64,000 nt of DNA from a bacterium (GCA_021792615.1 JAJYUJ010000013.1:1-64000); one strand, 5' to 3'; positions 7,519-16,879 are shown, counted from the first letter of the stretch. Notes: a model not told the origin generated them from the sequence alone. A program made the numbers and translations.

Positions 7519-9867
7519 ATGAAAAGAATGGCTTACTTAGTTATAACGGCTTTATTGTTCAGTATACTGACAACAGGGTGCACCAGTTCGTCATCCGGAG
7601 TGAAATCATATAAACTCGGAACATTCAATGTTCAGGTCGGCGGTACAACCCTGTCTGTTACAGACCAATTCGGCAGGACTATCCTGCCGGGCTATAATAA
7701 CACTTTTATGTTTGGCAGCGGCACGCCGTCCGTAAAAGAAACATTCGGCTCTTTTGCCATTACAGAGACAGCAACATGGATAAAGCCTGTATCGTTTACT
7801 GTACTCTCCTCAAATAACGGATATATGAGCATTGCGGTAAATACACCCCTCGGCAATTCCTATGCTCAGGGCTATATAAGTATAACCCCTATCAGCACTA
7901 CCCTGCTCGGCATATCCATTACGGCACCTGCCGGTACAACAGCAACCGGTCAGCCCATCAACAGGACAATGCTGAATATGGCATGCAGCAGTAATGATCA
8001 TTTTTACGGGCTTGGCGAGCAGTACAACAGCTTTGATCAAAAGGGCAATATCGTTGGTATATGGACACAGGATCACGGATTCTTGCAGGACACTCTCATT
8101 GCATCGAGTTTTCAGGCAGCACTGCACCCGACATACTTCCCCGAGCCGTTTATGCTGACGAGCAAGCCCGCAGGGCTGCTTATCAGTTCGGCAGCGTACA
8201 GCAAGTTCGACCTTTGTGCTTCAAACGCAAAGCAGGCAAGCATAGAGCTGTGGGACACCACGATGCATATTATTCTTATCTCTGATTCTGATCCGATCCA
8301 TATTATCCAGGACTTCACGGGCATTGTGGGCAGACAGCCCCTTTCTCCGCCCTGGGTCATAGGCCCGTGGATTTCGGTCGAGGGCGGCAGTCTTTCTTTA
8401 ACGACCACTGCAGACCAGTTGCGTACGAACGGCATACCCTCCTCCGCAATATGGTATCAGGATTGGGTCGGGGGAAACGCTGATGGACCCAGGTACGACC
8501 TCCCCTACCACTGGACACCGGATTATACCCTGTATCCCGATATGGCAGGGGTGAATATGACCCTCAATACCATGGGGTTCAAGGCTCTCGCATACTTTAA
8601 CAGTTTTGTGGATGAAGCCCTGGACCAATGGACACAGGCGACAACAAACGGCTATCTGATAACCGGCAGCGCAGGCCAGCCGTACACGTTTACCGGCGCT
8701 CACGGCACTCCCGAGAGCATGGTGGATCTGACCGACCCTGCTGCAAACACATGGGTCGAAGGCTACATGCAGAGCGCCACGACACTCGGGTTCAGCGGAT
8801 GGATGGCTGATTTCGGCGAATATCTTCCGTTTGATTCATACATGCAAGCCGGTGCAGCGCCCATGCTTCATAATGAATACCCGGTGCTCTGGGCAAAATT
8901 GAATTATCAGGCCATGTCCACGGAAATACCCTCCGGCGATTTTGCATTTTTCATGCGATCGGGCTATCTCGGTTCACAGCCGTACCAGCCGGTTGTATGG
9001 GGAGGGGATCAGAATACGGACTTCGATCCGACCTTCGGCCTGCCGACGGTAGTACCCGCTGCGATCAACATGGGCATATCCGGTGTGCCGATATTCACAC
9101 ACGACATAGCCGGCTTTTCAAGCGTAGCAAATCCGCCGTCAACGCAGGAACTCTACTTCAGATGGACAGAGCTCGGATGCTTCACCCCGGTCATGCGAAC
9201 GCACAACGGTCTGGATTACTTTACAAACTGGAACTGGAATTCCAACACCGCTACGATCCAGATGTTCAAAACCTATGCAACCCTTCATGTCGAACTGTTT
9301 CCGTATATCTATACCTACCTTACCCGGGCGCACGATAGCGGTACACCCATTATGCAGGCATTGTGGCTGAAGTATTACACTGATCCGAAAACGGCAACAA
9401 TTGATGACGAGTATCTGTTCGGCGACAATATGCTGGTAGCACCGGTCATCACGCAGGGTGCAACGAGCAGAACCTTGTACCTGCCCCAAGGCAACTGGTA
9501 TCCGTTCAACGGCGGGAATGCTGTTGCAGGAGGTGTGAGCGTAACCGTTTCTGCACCCGTGGACAGCATCCCGGTCTATGTTCCGGCAGGTTCTATAATA
9601 CCTATGCTCACCCAGGCGCCGGACACGCTGATAACCGGCACAACCGTAACAACCGGTACAACCCTTGCGGATGTCATTACTGCACAGACCATCCGTGTGT
9701 ACCCGGGTGCAAGCGGGAGTTTTACCGTGTACGATGGCTCTTCTTTCTCGCTCACGTCATCAATAACGGGATTAAATCCGGCAAACGGGCTTGCATTGAC
9801 TGATGGAAGCGGCCAGGCGCTCCAGCCGTGTGCTGCCACAGACAGCAGCGTGTTGCATGTGGTATGA
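7519..9867 (+). CDS. Glycoside hydrolase family 31 lipoprotein (alpha-glycosidase), 3' end frameshifted
   Basis: The product is 782 residues with a lipoprotein signal (SILTTGC). GH31 marks are clear: FYGLGEQ near the N-terminal beta domain, PPWVIGPWIS, IWYQDWVGG, the nucleophile motif GWMADFGEYLP (Asp), and FMRSGYLGSQ...VWGGDQNTDF, where the aspartate of GGDQ is the expected acid/base. GWMADFGEYLP and the FMR...GDQN block resemble the sulfoquinovosidase (YihQ) branch, but the RxxW sulfonate signature recalled for YihQ is not visible, so the substrate is open. It should cleave alpha-linked glycans at the cell surface. The last strand of the C-terminal domain is missing from this frame and continues in another frame (see 9864-9965). 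AAGGAGG precedes the start. Confidence 0.88.
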   Translation: MKRMAYLVITALLFSILTTGCTSSSSGVKSYKLGTFNVQVGGTTLSVTDQFGRTILPGYNNTFMFGSGTPSVKETFGSFAITETATWIKPVSFTVLSSNNGYMSIAVNTPLGNSYAQGYISITPISTTLLGISITAPAGTTATGQPINRTMLNMACSSNDHFYGLGEQYNSFDQKGNIVGIWTQDHGFLQDTLIASSFQAALHPTYFPEPFMLTSKPAGLLISSAAYSKFDLCASNAKQASIELWDTTMHIILISDSDPIHIIQDFTGIVGRQPLSPPWVIGPWISVEGGSLSLTTTADQLRTNGIPSSAIWYQDWVGGNADGPRYDLPYHWTPDYTLYPDMAGVNMTLNTMGFKALAYFNSFVDEALDQWTQATTNGYLITGSAGQPYTFTGAHGTPESMVDLTDPAANTWVEGYMQSATTLGFSGWMADFGEYLPFDSYMQAGAAPMLHNEYPVLWAKLNYQAMSTEIPSGDFAFFMRSGYLGSQPYQPVVWGGDQNTDFDPTFGLPTVVPAAINMGISGVPIFTHDIAGFSSVANPPSTQELYFRWTELGCFTPVMRTHNGLDYFTNWNWNSNTATIQMFKTYATLHVELFPYIYTYLTRAHDSGTPIMQALWLKYYTDPKTATIDDEYLFGDNMLVAPVITQGATSRTLYLPQGNWYPFNGGNAVAGGVSVTVSAPVDSIPVYVPAGSIIPMLTQAPDTLITGTTVTTGTTLADVITAQTIRVYPGASGSFTVYDGSSFSLTSSITGLNPANGLALTDGSGQALQPCAATDSSVLHVV

Positions 9868-9965
9868 TAAGCGGTACAACATTTGAGGTAAACAGCACCG
9901 GTATTTTCACCTTACAGGGCACACCGGCAAACCCGGCCACTGCATATCGAATAGAGGTGTTTTAG
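9864..9965 (+). pseudogene. Displaced C-terminal segment of the GH31 protein (frame -1)
   Basis: Directly at the GH31 stop (TGA 9865-9867) an ATG opens another frame of 33 codons. It reads ISGTTFEVNSTGIFTLQG, then TPANPATAYRIEVF, a beta-rich pattern typical of the last strands of GH31 C-terminal domains. The simplest reading is a single-base indel (or sequencing error) near 9860 that cut the gene; a coupled mini-gene via the ATGA overlap is less likely. Confidence 0.6.
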
Positions 9966-9971
9966 GTTATT

Positions 9972-10388
9972 CTAAACGCGGGGGTTAGACAGTGTCGTTT
10001 GTTTCAGCGCGGTAGCTTTTGTTTTTTTTAACCCTGCCATCTTTATCATATTGGCAAGGTTCTCAATCTTGAAAGGCTTTTCAATATAAAACATCGCACC
10101 TGAAGTAAATGCCATCTTGATAACATCCTCAGTACCATAAGCGGTCATCATAATGATAGCAACATCAGGCCACCTGTTTTTTATAACCTCTGCTAGCTTT
10201 ATACCGCTCATGGCGGGTAATTTCATATCCGTAATGACGATATTGACGGGCGAGTTCTCGAGCTCTTTCAATGCATCTTCACTGCTTTTAACAGCCGTTA
10301 TCTGTAATTGATCGTCCATTCCCTGAAGAGTCCTTGCAACATTTAATGCAAACTGAACCTCGTCATCAACTATGATTACTTTTTTCAT
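9972..10388 (-). CDS. Stand-alone response-regulator receiver protein (CheY-like)
   Basis: The 138-residue protein is a single receiver domain: acidic pair DDE at residues 8-10, phospho-acceptor Asp54 in VITDMKLP, conserved Thr in MMTAYG and Lys in IEKPF. A short basic tail (KKTKATALKQTT) follows, with no output domain. It therefore works by binding a partner, perhaps as a phosphorelay middle step; no histidine kinase is in the window. A strong sigma-54 promoter (10440-10455) and a good ribosome site lie in front, so an enhancer-binding protein should control it. It converges with the GH31 gene. Confidence 0.88.
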   Translation of the reverse strand: MKKVIIVDDEVQFALNVARTLQGMDDQLQITAVKSSEDALKELENSPVNIVITDMKLPAMSGIKLAEVIKNRWPDVAIIMMTAYGTEDVIKMAFTSGAMFYIEKPFKIENLANMIKMAGLKKTKATALKQTTLSNPRV

Positions 10389-10439
10389 TTCAATCCTCCT
10401 CTCTGCATTTTATTGAGTACCCTTCCTTTTGAAATTAAT

Positions 10440-10455
10440 CGCAATATATGTGCCA
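10440..10455 (-). promoter_or_regulatory. Sigma-54 (-24/-12) promoter for the receiver gene
   Basis: On the minus strand it reads TGGCACATATATTGCG, which has full TGGCAC and TTGC elements at the standard distance. It lies 52 bases upstream of the receiver gene start. Confidence 0.78.
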
Positions 10456-10589
10456 GTTTCGTTCGTAATTAACAGCTTGAAATTGTTATACTATTGTAAT
10501 GGCTATTATCCCGTTAACATATGTTGTACTCTCTATGTGTAAAAACTGCATTCATACTCTGCTCCCTATCAGAAAAAGAAGACACATTG

Positions 10590-10605
10590 CGTGATCAACA
10601 TCACA
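10590..10605. promoter_or_regulatory. Possible CRP/FNR-family site in the 384-bp divergent region
   Basis: CGTGATCAACATCACA fits the TGTGA-N6-TCACA pattern with one mismatch. It lies between the divergent receiver and fabH genes, about 170 bp from fabH. Apart from this and the sigma-54 promoter at 10440, no gene or repeat is visible in 10389-10772. Confidence 0.4.
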
Positions 10606-10772
10606 CCGGCAAACTCGTCTCACCTATTCACGCGGTTCATGAGAAAAAGATTTATTTTACTGCCATAGTGTAGTATGCATTCGATAGGTAGGCTGGCTCG
10701 TTTACCTGATAGCGTTCTTTATCGTGCTGAGGTTCATATACCTTTAACCCTCAATGATGAAAGGAGAACAAA

Positions 10773-11744
10773 GTGCAATCAAAAATAATCGGCACAGGTG
10801 CCTTCGTTCCCGGCGGTGTTTTGACAAACAAGACGCTGGAAAAAATGGTCGTCACGTCCGATGAATGGATTGTTTCACGAACGGGTATCAAAGAGCGCAG
10901 ACGGACCACGATAAGCGAGGCTTCGTCGGACCTCGCGTATACCGCGGCACAACGTGCATTGAAGAACGCCGGGGTCAAACCCGGCAAGATCGATCTGGTC
11001 ATTACTGCAACTGCAACTCCGGACATGCTCCTGCCTTCTACGGCATGCCTCGTTCAGGGAAGGCTGGGTATGAGGAATGTTCCTGCATTCGACCTGAATG
11101 CCGTATGCAGTGGATTTATTTATGGTCTGGCCGCTGCCGATACATTCATACGTTCAGGCGCTTATAAAACCGTACTGCTTATAGGGGTTGACACGATCAC
11201 AAAGTTCACGAATTACAAGGACCGCTCAACCTGTATAATCTTCGGGGACGGTGCAGGAGCCGTCGTGCTCCAAGCTGCCAGGGGAAAGAAAGGTATCCTT
11301 GGTTCGAGGTTATACGCCGATGGTACCAAATGGGATTACATCCATGTTCCCGGAGGCGGCTCAAGAATTCCATCGTATGCTGCTGCCCCAAAGGATTATT
11401 TTATGATCATGAAGGGACATGACACCTTCAGGGTTGCCGTCAGGGGGCTTGAGCAGGCCATTATTGCCCTGCTCAGGCAAGCCCGCATTTCCATGCGGGA
11501 TATCGACATCATCATACCGCATCAGGCGAACATAAGGATTATAGAGGCACTCGCAATGAAACTGCATTATCCCATGGAAAAGATATTCGTTAATATCGAT
11601 AAATACGGCAACACCTCGGCGGCATCCATACCCATTGCATTGCATGAGGCGGTTGCAGCAAAAAGAATACACAATAACGATCTTATCCTTTTTGCGGCAT
11701 TCGGCAGCGGTCTAACCTGGGGTGCAAGCCTGGTCAAATGGTGA
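10773..11744 (+). CDS. fabH: 3-oxoacyl-ACP synthase III (KAS III)
   Basis: This 323-residue enzyme condenses acetyl-CoA (or another short acyl-CoA) with malonyl-ACP to start fatty-acid synthesis. The catalytic triad is visible: Cys112 in LNAVCSGFIYGL, His in PHQANIRIIEA, and Asn in KYGNTSAASIP. The glycine-rich end FGSGLTWGASLVKW is typical. The start is GTG with AAAGGAG ahead. It stands alone rather than in a fab cluster, so it may serve as an extra starter enzyme or make a special acyl chain. Confidence 0.92.
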   Translation: MQSKIIGTGAFVPGGVLTNKTLEKMVVTSDEWIVSRTGIKERRRTTISEASSDLAYTAAQRALKNAGVKPGKIDLVITATATPDMLLPSTACLVQGRLGMRNVPAFDLNAVCSGFIYGLAAADTFIRSGAYKTVLLIGVDTITKFTNYKDRSTCIIFGDGAGAVVLQAARGKKGILGSRLYADGTKWDYIHVPGGGSRIPSYAAAPKDYFMIMKGHDTFRVAVRGLEQAIIALLRQARISMRDIDIIIPHQANIRIIEALAMKLHYPMEKIFVNIDKYGNTSAASIPIALHEAVAAKRIHNNDLILFAAFGSGLTWGASLVKW

Positions 11745-11788
11745 TACCCTTATCCCCGGCTGTTTTATTCCGGACAAACAAAATTCTT

Positions 11789-11821
11789 GAAGAACCACGC
11801 TGTAAACGGCATGGATTCTTC
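11789..11821. repeat. Hairpin repeat copy with GAAGAA/TTCTTC outer arms
   Basis: The outer arms GAAGAA and TTCTTC enclose a core CCACGCTG-TAAA-CGGCATGG. The core matches that of the element at 11849-11891 in layout and most bases, while the outer arms differ, so the core seems to be the conserved part. Confidence 0.6.
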
Positions 11822-11848
11822 GTCGGTATGGAATAGATCAATCGTATA

Positions 11849-11891
11849 GTTCGCCTTGACCACGCTATAAATAGCGTGGATTGCGGCGAAC
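11849..11891. repeat. Hairpin repeat, full copy
   Basis: It is a 43-bp imperfect palindrome: GTTCGCC (11849-11855), CCACGCTA, loop TAAA, TAGCGTGG, then GGCGAAC (11885-11891). A partial inverted copy lies at 2863. It sits between the convergent fabH and porin genes. Confidence 0.65.
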
Positions 11892-11906
11892 ACCCGTTCG
11901 TGCAAA

Positions 11907-11928
11907 GGGGCGGGCCTGCGCCCGCCCC
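11907..11928 (-). terminator. GC-rich hairpin, probable terminator of the satP-acs-porin operon
   Basis: GGGGCGGGC pairs with GCCCGCCCC around a CTGC loop. In the minus direction only TTTG follows, so the T tract is short. Its place just past the end of the porin gene supports the role. Confidence 0.55.
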
Positions 11929-11960
11929 CTTCTGAAAACCCTTTTTCCTTACCGGTGAAC

Positions 11961-13181
11961 TTAAAGCAATATCTGGAATTGCACGGTAGCAGCGTCCAGC
12001 CCCTGAGCGTTTGTACCGTTTATCTTGCCGTTTTCGCTGTCGACAAGATACTCCGCTTTTATATTTGCCTCGTGTTCCTTAAGCCAGTAATTGACACCGA
12101 AGTGATACCGGGCAAAATCGAGGTATGTCCCGTTTGCCGGTGTCTGCGAGCTTGTAAAACTGTCGATCTTGATAACAGGTTCGAGCCTTCCCCAGCCGAC
12201 GACCCACGGCAGCAAATATCCTATCTCAGCATACCAGGCGGCACCGTCGTTATAATTGAGCTTGTCATAGTTGTAATTCAAGTAAGCTGCCTGTACCGTC
12301 AGGACACCGCTGGCGATGGATGGCCATGCGATTGGATAATCCAAAAACACATCGACATCGTAGGCGCTGTAATTGCCAACCTTGGTGAAATTGACGTTGC
12401 TTGGATCGTCTGATATCGAATCCGGCTGTTCGTCATAACTTGCACCCACCGAAAGGATCCTCTTGGCACCAAGGTAGGTACCTGCATAGAAAAATCCGAG
12501 CACATCATCCGTGTCGAACACATTGTACTGCAGCCTGCCGGTAAACCTCTTCGTGTCGTTCGGATTCAAGACCGCGGTGCTTGTCGTTATCTTGCTGGCC
12601 TGTGCATTTTCTCCGTTTGAAACCAGTGCTATGTAATTCAAGTGTCCCTTGATCAGAAAACCGCTCAGTTCAGCACCAAAGACCCTTCCTACCACATTCT
12701 GACTGCCCTCTGCGGGATACCTTCCAAACACCGATGATATATCATAATCCACAGGCAGTAATGTGCTTGCAGCTTCCCTGCCGTTATGGGAGAACGGAAG
12801 CAGCAGCATACCCGTATCGAGCTTTACTTCATCCTTGTACAGGTGCAAAGTAATATATGCATCCTGTATAAAAAAGCTCGGATTATTATTACCCCTTTTC
12901 CCATAGTCGGGTTCATCGGTCTCGACAAAATAATTTACGTACGGCGTTACATTACCAAAAAGAATAATCCTCGCCCTCCTCACGAAGAAGTCCCCTGCCC
13001 ATCCTTTCCCGTTATACGTTGCGTTTTGTTCTGCCTGGGCCTGTACCTGCAACAGGAATTTAACCGTGGTTGACGCGTCTTTACTCTCGGTAACCGTTAC
13101 AGCGTATGAACTCCGTACACCGATCGCCATCACCAGAAGGGTAACGACAAAGCACGTTAAAAACCATAGACCATGTTTCAT
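11961..13181 (-). CDS. Porin of the phosphate-selective O/P type
   Basis: This 406-residue outer-membrane protein has a signal peptide (WFLTCFVVTLLVMAIG...SSYA) and the O/P-porin hallmarks: FFVRRARIILFGNVTPYVNYFVETDEP near the N-terminus, SFFIQDAYITLHL, a long set of amphipathic strands and a C-terminal strand ending ATVQFQILL. It should form a trimeric 16-strand pore for small anions. Its start is 15 bases after the acs stop, so it belongs to the acetate operon and could admit acetate or similar organic acids. A related but distinct porin is at 36340. Confidence 0.85.
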   Translation of the reverse strand: MKHGLWFLTCFVVTLLVMAIGVRSSYAVTVTESKDASTTVKFLLQVQAQAEQNATYNGKGWAGDFFVRRARIILFGNVTPYVNYFVETDEPDYGKRGNNNPSFFIQDAYITLHLYKDEVKLDTGMLLLPFSHNGREAASTLLPVDYDISSVFGRYPAEGSQNVVGRVFGAELSGFLIKGHLNYIALVSNGENAQASKITTSTAVLNPNDTKRFTGRLQYNVFDTDDVLGFFYAGTYLGAKRILSVGASYDEQPDSISDDPSNVNFTKVGNYSAYDVDVFLDYPIAWPSIASGVLTVQAAYLNYNYDKLNYNDGAAWYAEIGYLLPWVVGWGRLEPVIKIDSFTSSQTPANGTYLDFARYHFGVNYWLKEHEANIKAEYLVDSENGKINGTNAQGLDAATVQFQILL

Positions 13182-13196
13182 ACATCCTCCTTATAG

Positions 13197-15302
13197 TTAT
13201 TTTTCTTCACCAAAGCGTTCGAGGTCTTCCGGGGCCTTTTCCGCTGCCACCTTTTCCTTGCCCTGGACAAGTACACGAATCTTTTCAACGACGTCTGCAT
13301 TCGCAAGTGTCGTAACATCACCTATATTGAACCTGTTTGAAATAGCAGAAAGCACCCGGCGCATGATCTTGCCGGAGCGTGTTTTCGGCATGTCCGGCAC
13401 TATGTAAATATTTTTCGGCCTGGCAATCTTTCCGATCTCTTTTTCAATCATGGCCACGACCTTCTGCGCTATCTGTTCAGCCTGTTTCTCATAACCCGGC
13501 TTTAACGCTATATAGACGACGGGCACCCTGCCTTTGACCTCATCCACAACAGGCACAACCGCTGCCTCTGCAATCTCCGGGACCATGAGACATGCCGATT
13601 CCAGTTCCTTTGTTCCAAGGCGGTGCCCTGCTACGTTGATCACATCGTCGATCCTGCCCAGTATCCTGTAATATCCGTCTTCGGCTTGCATGGCCCCATC
13701 ACCGGCAAAGTACGGCCAGTCGTGCCAATCCTTGCTGCCTTTGTTCTTGCAATACTTCTCATAATAGGTTTTCACAAACCGGTCGGGATCCCCCCATATC
13801 GTCTGGAAGATACCAGGCCATGGATTGCGGATACAGATATTCCCTGCCCTGCCCGAGCCTTTTTCGATCTCCCTGCTGTTTTCGTCGTAGATGACCGGGT
13901 AGATGCCCGGCATACCGGGTCCGGCACTGCCCGGCTTCATGGGTTTGATTGCAGGCACCGTACTGCAGAGGAAACCTCCGTTCTCCGTCTGCCACCACGT
14001 ATCGACAATGGCGGCCTCCTTTTTTCCGACTTCGTAATAGTACCATCTCCAAACATCGGGTTCTATGGGCTCTCCGACGGTTGTCATGTGTTTGAAGTGA
14101 TAGTTGTACTTGGCCGGTTCGTTGGGTCCTGCCTTTCTGAGCATTCGTATGGATGTCGGTGCCGTATGAAAGATATTGACGTTGAGACGCTCGGCGATCC
14201 TCCATGGCCGTCCGGCGTCGGGATATGTCGGAACACCTTCGTACATAACACTCGTTGCCGCAAGCGCGAGCGGGCCATAGACAATATAGGAATGTCCGGT
14301 AATCCACCCGATGTCGGCCATGCACCAGTACACGTCTTCGGGATGAATGTCCTGAATGTACTTCGAAGTGCCTGCTACGTAGGAAAGATATCCGCCGGTA
14401 CTGTGCTGTGCACCCTTTGGCTTGCCGGTTGTGCCGCTCGTATACATGATAAACAGAGGCGCTTCGGCAGGCATGGATACGGGCTCAACCCGTGCTCCCC
14501 GGTAATCTTTCAGAAGCTCATCGATAAAGAAGTCCCTGCCCTTTACCATGGGAGACTTGGATGCGTATTGCCCCTTGTGCCTTCTCCACACGAGTACCTT
14601 GTCCACCTTCTGGCCGAGTTCCTCTGCCCTTTGTACCGCTATGTCTGCATTTGCCTTGTGATCGATGAGCGTGCCTGACCGGTAATAACCGTCTATGGTC
14701 ACCAGGACCGTACTTCCGGAATCCTGGATCCTGTCGCCGCAGGCCTGTCCGCTGAAACCGCCGTACACCTCGGAATGGATGATACCGAGCCGGGCGCTCG
14801 CCAGCATCGATATCGGGAGCTCCGGCACCATGGGAAGATGGAAGGTGATCCGGTCGCCTGTTTTCAGTCCGGCAAAGTCCCTCAGCAATGCTGCAAATTC
14901 ATTCACCCGGACAAAAAGCTCCTGATAGGTAATAACCGCATCCGGTTCTTCCTCTGGCTCAGGTACCCAGATGAGAGCGGCCTTGTTTTTATACTTCTGC
15001 AGATGCCGGTCGATACAGTTATAGCTCGCATTCAATTTGCCGCCGACAAACCACTTCCAGAATGGCGGATTGCTCGTATCAAGTGTTGTATGCCAGTACC
15101 TGTCCCATGAAAGCATGTCCGCGTATTCCTTGAAACATTCGGGAAAATTTTTCTCGCTGAAGCGTTCGTAGATATTCGGATCCGCCATGTTTGCTTGCGC
15201 AACAAAGGTCGTCGGCGGATAGATCAGCTCTTCTTCCTTCCAGTGAACGGCAATCTCCGCTTCGCTGAACCCCCTTCCGTTCTGCTTGATTTCGTTTGCC
15301 AT
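13197..15302 (-). CDS. acs: Acetyl-CoA synthetase (AMP-forming)
   Basis: This 701-residue enzyme activates acetate to acetyl-CoA via acetyl-AMP. Visible signatures are the N-terminal block WDRYWHTTLDTSNPPFWKWF, the P-loop YTSGTTGKPKG, the acetate-pocket region WWQTENGGF, and the C-terminal acetylation motif SGKIMRR with the catalytic lysine. The start at 15302 (MANEIKQ) was chosen because AAAAAGGAGG lies upstream; an in-frame ATG at 15380 would add a lysine-rich tail with only a weak site. It lies between the acetate transporter and a porin, pointing to acetate uptake and use. Lysine acetylation may control it, as in the family. Confidence 0.95.
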   Translation of the reverse strand: MANEIKQNGRGFSEAEIAVHWKEEELIYPPTTFVAQANMADPNIYERFSEKNFPECFKEYADMLSWDRYWHTTLDTSNPPFWKWFVGGKLNASYNCIDRHLQKYKNKAALIWVPEPEEEPDAVITYQELFVRVNEFAALLRDFAGLKTGDRITFHLPMVPELPISMLASARLGIIHSEVYGGFSGQACGDRIQDSGSTVLVTIDGYYRSGTLIDHKANADIAVQRAEELGQKVDKVLVWRRHKGQYASKSPMVKGRDFFIDELLKDYRGARVEPVSMPAEAPLFIMYTSGTTGKPKGAQHSTGGYLSYVAGTSKYIQDIHPEDVYWCMADIGWITGHSYIVYGPLALAATSVMYEGVPTYPDAGRPWRIAERLNVNIFHTAPTSIRMLRKAGPNEPAKYNYHFKHMTTVGEPIEPDVWRWYYYEVGKKEAAIVDTWWQTENGGFLCSTVPAIKPMKPGSAGPGMPGIYPVIYDENSREIEKGSGRAGNICIRNPWPGIFQTIWGDPDRFVKTYYEKYCKNKGSKDWHDWPYFAGDGAMQAEDGYYRILGRIDDVINVAGHRLGTKELESACLMVPEIAEAAVVPVVDEVKGRVPVVYIALKPGYEKQAEQIAQKVVAMIEKEIGKIARPKNIYIVPDMPKTRSGKIMRRVLSAISNRFNIGDVTTLANADVVEKIRVLVQGKEKVAAEKAPEDLERFGEEK

Positions 15303-15430
15303 AGGTTTCTGAACCTCCTTTTTGGATGTTTTATGTTGTACTGTCTTTTTATTGTTCTGTGTCCGCTTATCCGGCTTCATAGAAATTCTCTCTCAAGATT
15401 TTCCGTCCCGGTGCCTGCCGGGAACTGTAC

Positions 15431-16027
15431 TTATTTTACAGGGCCGAGCGGCCATACTGTCTTGCCGTACACTTCATTCAAAACCTGGGCAAGGCCCGCA
15501 TAAATTGCAGACAGACCGCATATAATCCCCTCATATCCTGCTATGAGATGGATGACTTTACTGCCGGTTGCATCACCTGCCGCAAGCAGGAAAAACAAAA
15601 CGAACAGGGTAAAAAATACAAACTGAAGTGCTTTGTTGAGCTGCAACGTGCCGATGTACATGACGAGCGTAAAAACACCCCAGAGGATCAAATAGGCAAC
15701 CATGCCTCCGCTATCCTGCCCTGAGATCCATCCCCATTTTCCGAAGAAAATAAGCGCAACAAGGGTTAGCCAGAAAAGCCCGTACGATGTGAATGCCGTG
15801 GCACCGAAGGTGTTTTTTTTCTTCCATTCTTCGATACCCGCAATGACCTGAGCAATACCCCCGTAAAAAACACCCATTGCCATGATCATGCTTCCAAGAG
15901 AGATTATCCCTGCATTCGCAAGATTCAAAAGTACCGTTGTCATGCCAAAACCCAATAAGCCCAATGGTGCGGGATTTCCTGTTGTGTCCTGAAGTGTGGT
16001 TAAAACCACCTGTTTTTCTTCTGACAT
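15431..16027 (-). CDS. satP: Acetate/succinate transporter of the GPR1/FUN34/YaaH family
   Basis: The 198-residue protein has six hydrophobic segments and the family signature [23 protein letters not shown] near the N-terminus. SatP-type proteins move acetate with protons across the inner membrane. It is the first gene of a minus-strand operon with acs and a porin, giving a complete route from outer membrane to acetyl-CoA. AAAAAGGAGG precedes the start and a sigma-54 promoter lies 67 bases upstream. Confidence 0.92.
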   Translation of the reverse strand: MSEEKQVVLTTLQDTTGNPAPLGLLGFGMTTVLLNLANAGIISLGSMIMAMGVFYGGIAQVIAGIEEWKKKNTFGATAFTSYGLFWLTLVALIFFGKWGWISGQDSGGMVAYLILWGVFTLVMYIGTLQLNKALQFVFFTLFVLFFLLAAGDATGSKVIHLIAGYEGIICGLSAIYAGLAQVLNEVYGKTVWPLGPVK

Positions 16028-16093
16028 AAACTACCTCCTTTTTAATTTATTGATATGAACAATGATCCCCTCGGTCCGACTAAAGGTAGAAAG

Positions 16094-16109
16094 AGCACGA
16101 TAAATGCCA
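16094..16109 (-). promoter_or_regulatory. Sigma-54 promoter of the satP-acs-porin operon
   Basis: The minus strand reads TGGCATTTATCGTGCT: TGGCA and TGC at the correct -24/-12 spacing. Acetate genes under sigma-54 control are plausible, but no activator gene lies nearby. Confidence 0.7.
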
Positions 16110-16222
16110 GATAAGAAAAAACTATAGAGTGTTTATTTATTAAGAAGTTGCACGAGGAGATCTTTTTTTGCGTCTACTCGAAGTGAAACTTAAAGTAACT
16201 GACGGAAAGGATACCGTTACTT

Positions 16223-16879
16223 TCAGTAACGTACTTTCTCTTGTAACCTATCCTCTGCTGTTGCCTCTTGCTGTTCCATGCGCTGTTGAGCAAGGTGCAT
16301 GCCTTCTCTTCTTTGAAGCCCTTGCAGAAAGAGGGGCTCCCCGTAGATTGCAACCGCTCTTGTGAACGGCATGGGAATGAGAAATCTGTCCCATGATTGT
16401 AACTGGATATAATGTTTGAACCGTGCGGTAACGGGAATAAGCGGCATATTCATCTTCTGCGCAAACCATATCGGTCCTGGTTTCATGACATGATACGGCC
16501 CTTTGGGACCGTCGCCTGCGAGGCCTATTGTATACTTATTTTTCAGGAGTTCCATGGTTTCGAGTATGGCGGTTTCAGCCCCGCGCGTACTCGACCCTCT
16601 GATAGCGTCGAAGCCGAAACGCTTGATCACCGCTGTTGCTATATCGCCGTCCTTGCTCTTACTGATGATGATCGCCACTTTTCTATGCCGGTGGGTATAC
16701 GGAAGCATCAACAACTCGCCATGCCAGAAAACGGCAACGGCCCCAGTTTTTGCCATGATGCCATCGAACTGCTCCTTGCCGATGAATGTCCATCTGATCG
16801 TTAAAGATACAAGATAGGTCAACACCCATATCAGCCAGCCGGCAACAACGGGAACAATGGCATCAAGGATTTTTTTCAT
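16223..16879 (-). CDS. DUF374 / LpxL-like lysophospholipid acyltransferase
   Basis: This 218-residue protein has an N-terminal membrane helix (VVAGWLIWVLTYLVSL) and the DUF374 core: FWHGELLMLPY, ISKSKDGDIATAVIKRFGF, IRGSSTRGA and GLAGDGPKGP. In the family these include the HX4D-like catalytic region of lipid A secondary acyltransferases. It is the last gene of the lipid A operon and overlaps the end of msbA by 17 bases, so it likely acylates lipid A or its precursor at the inner membrane. The ATG at 16879 is preferred over an upstream TTG. Confidence 0.82.
   Translation of the reverse strand: MKKILDAIVPVVAGWLIWVLTYLVSLTIRWTFIGKEQFDGIMAKTGAVAVFWHGELLMLPYTHRHRKVAIIISKSKDGDIATAVIKRFGFDAIRGSSTRGAETAILETMELLKNKYTIGLAGDGPKGPYHVMKPGPIWFAQKMNMPLIPVTARFKHYIQLQSWDRFLIPMPFTRAVAIYGEPLFLQGLQRREGMHLAQQRMEQQEATAEDRLQEKVRY

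Noticed and set aside
13623-14678. Long open frame (351 codons) on the plus strand opposite acs
   Set aside because: It is antisense to a clear acetyl-CoA synthetase, has no family motif and no ribosome site; codon bias of the acs gene explains it.
16194-16230. AGTAAC/GTTACT/AGTAAC triplet forming alternative hairpins at the end of the DUF374 gene
   Set aside because: Arms are only six bases and no T tract follows; too weak to call an attenuator or terminator.
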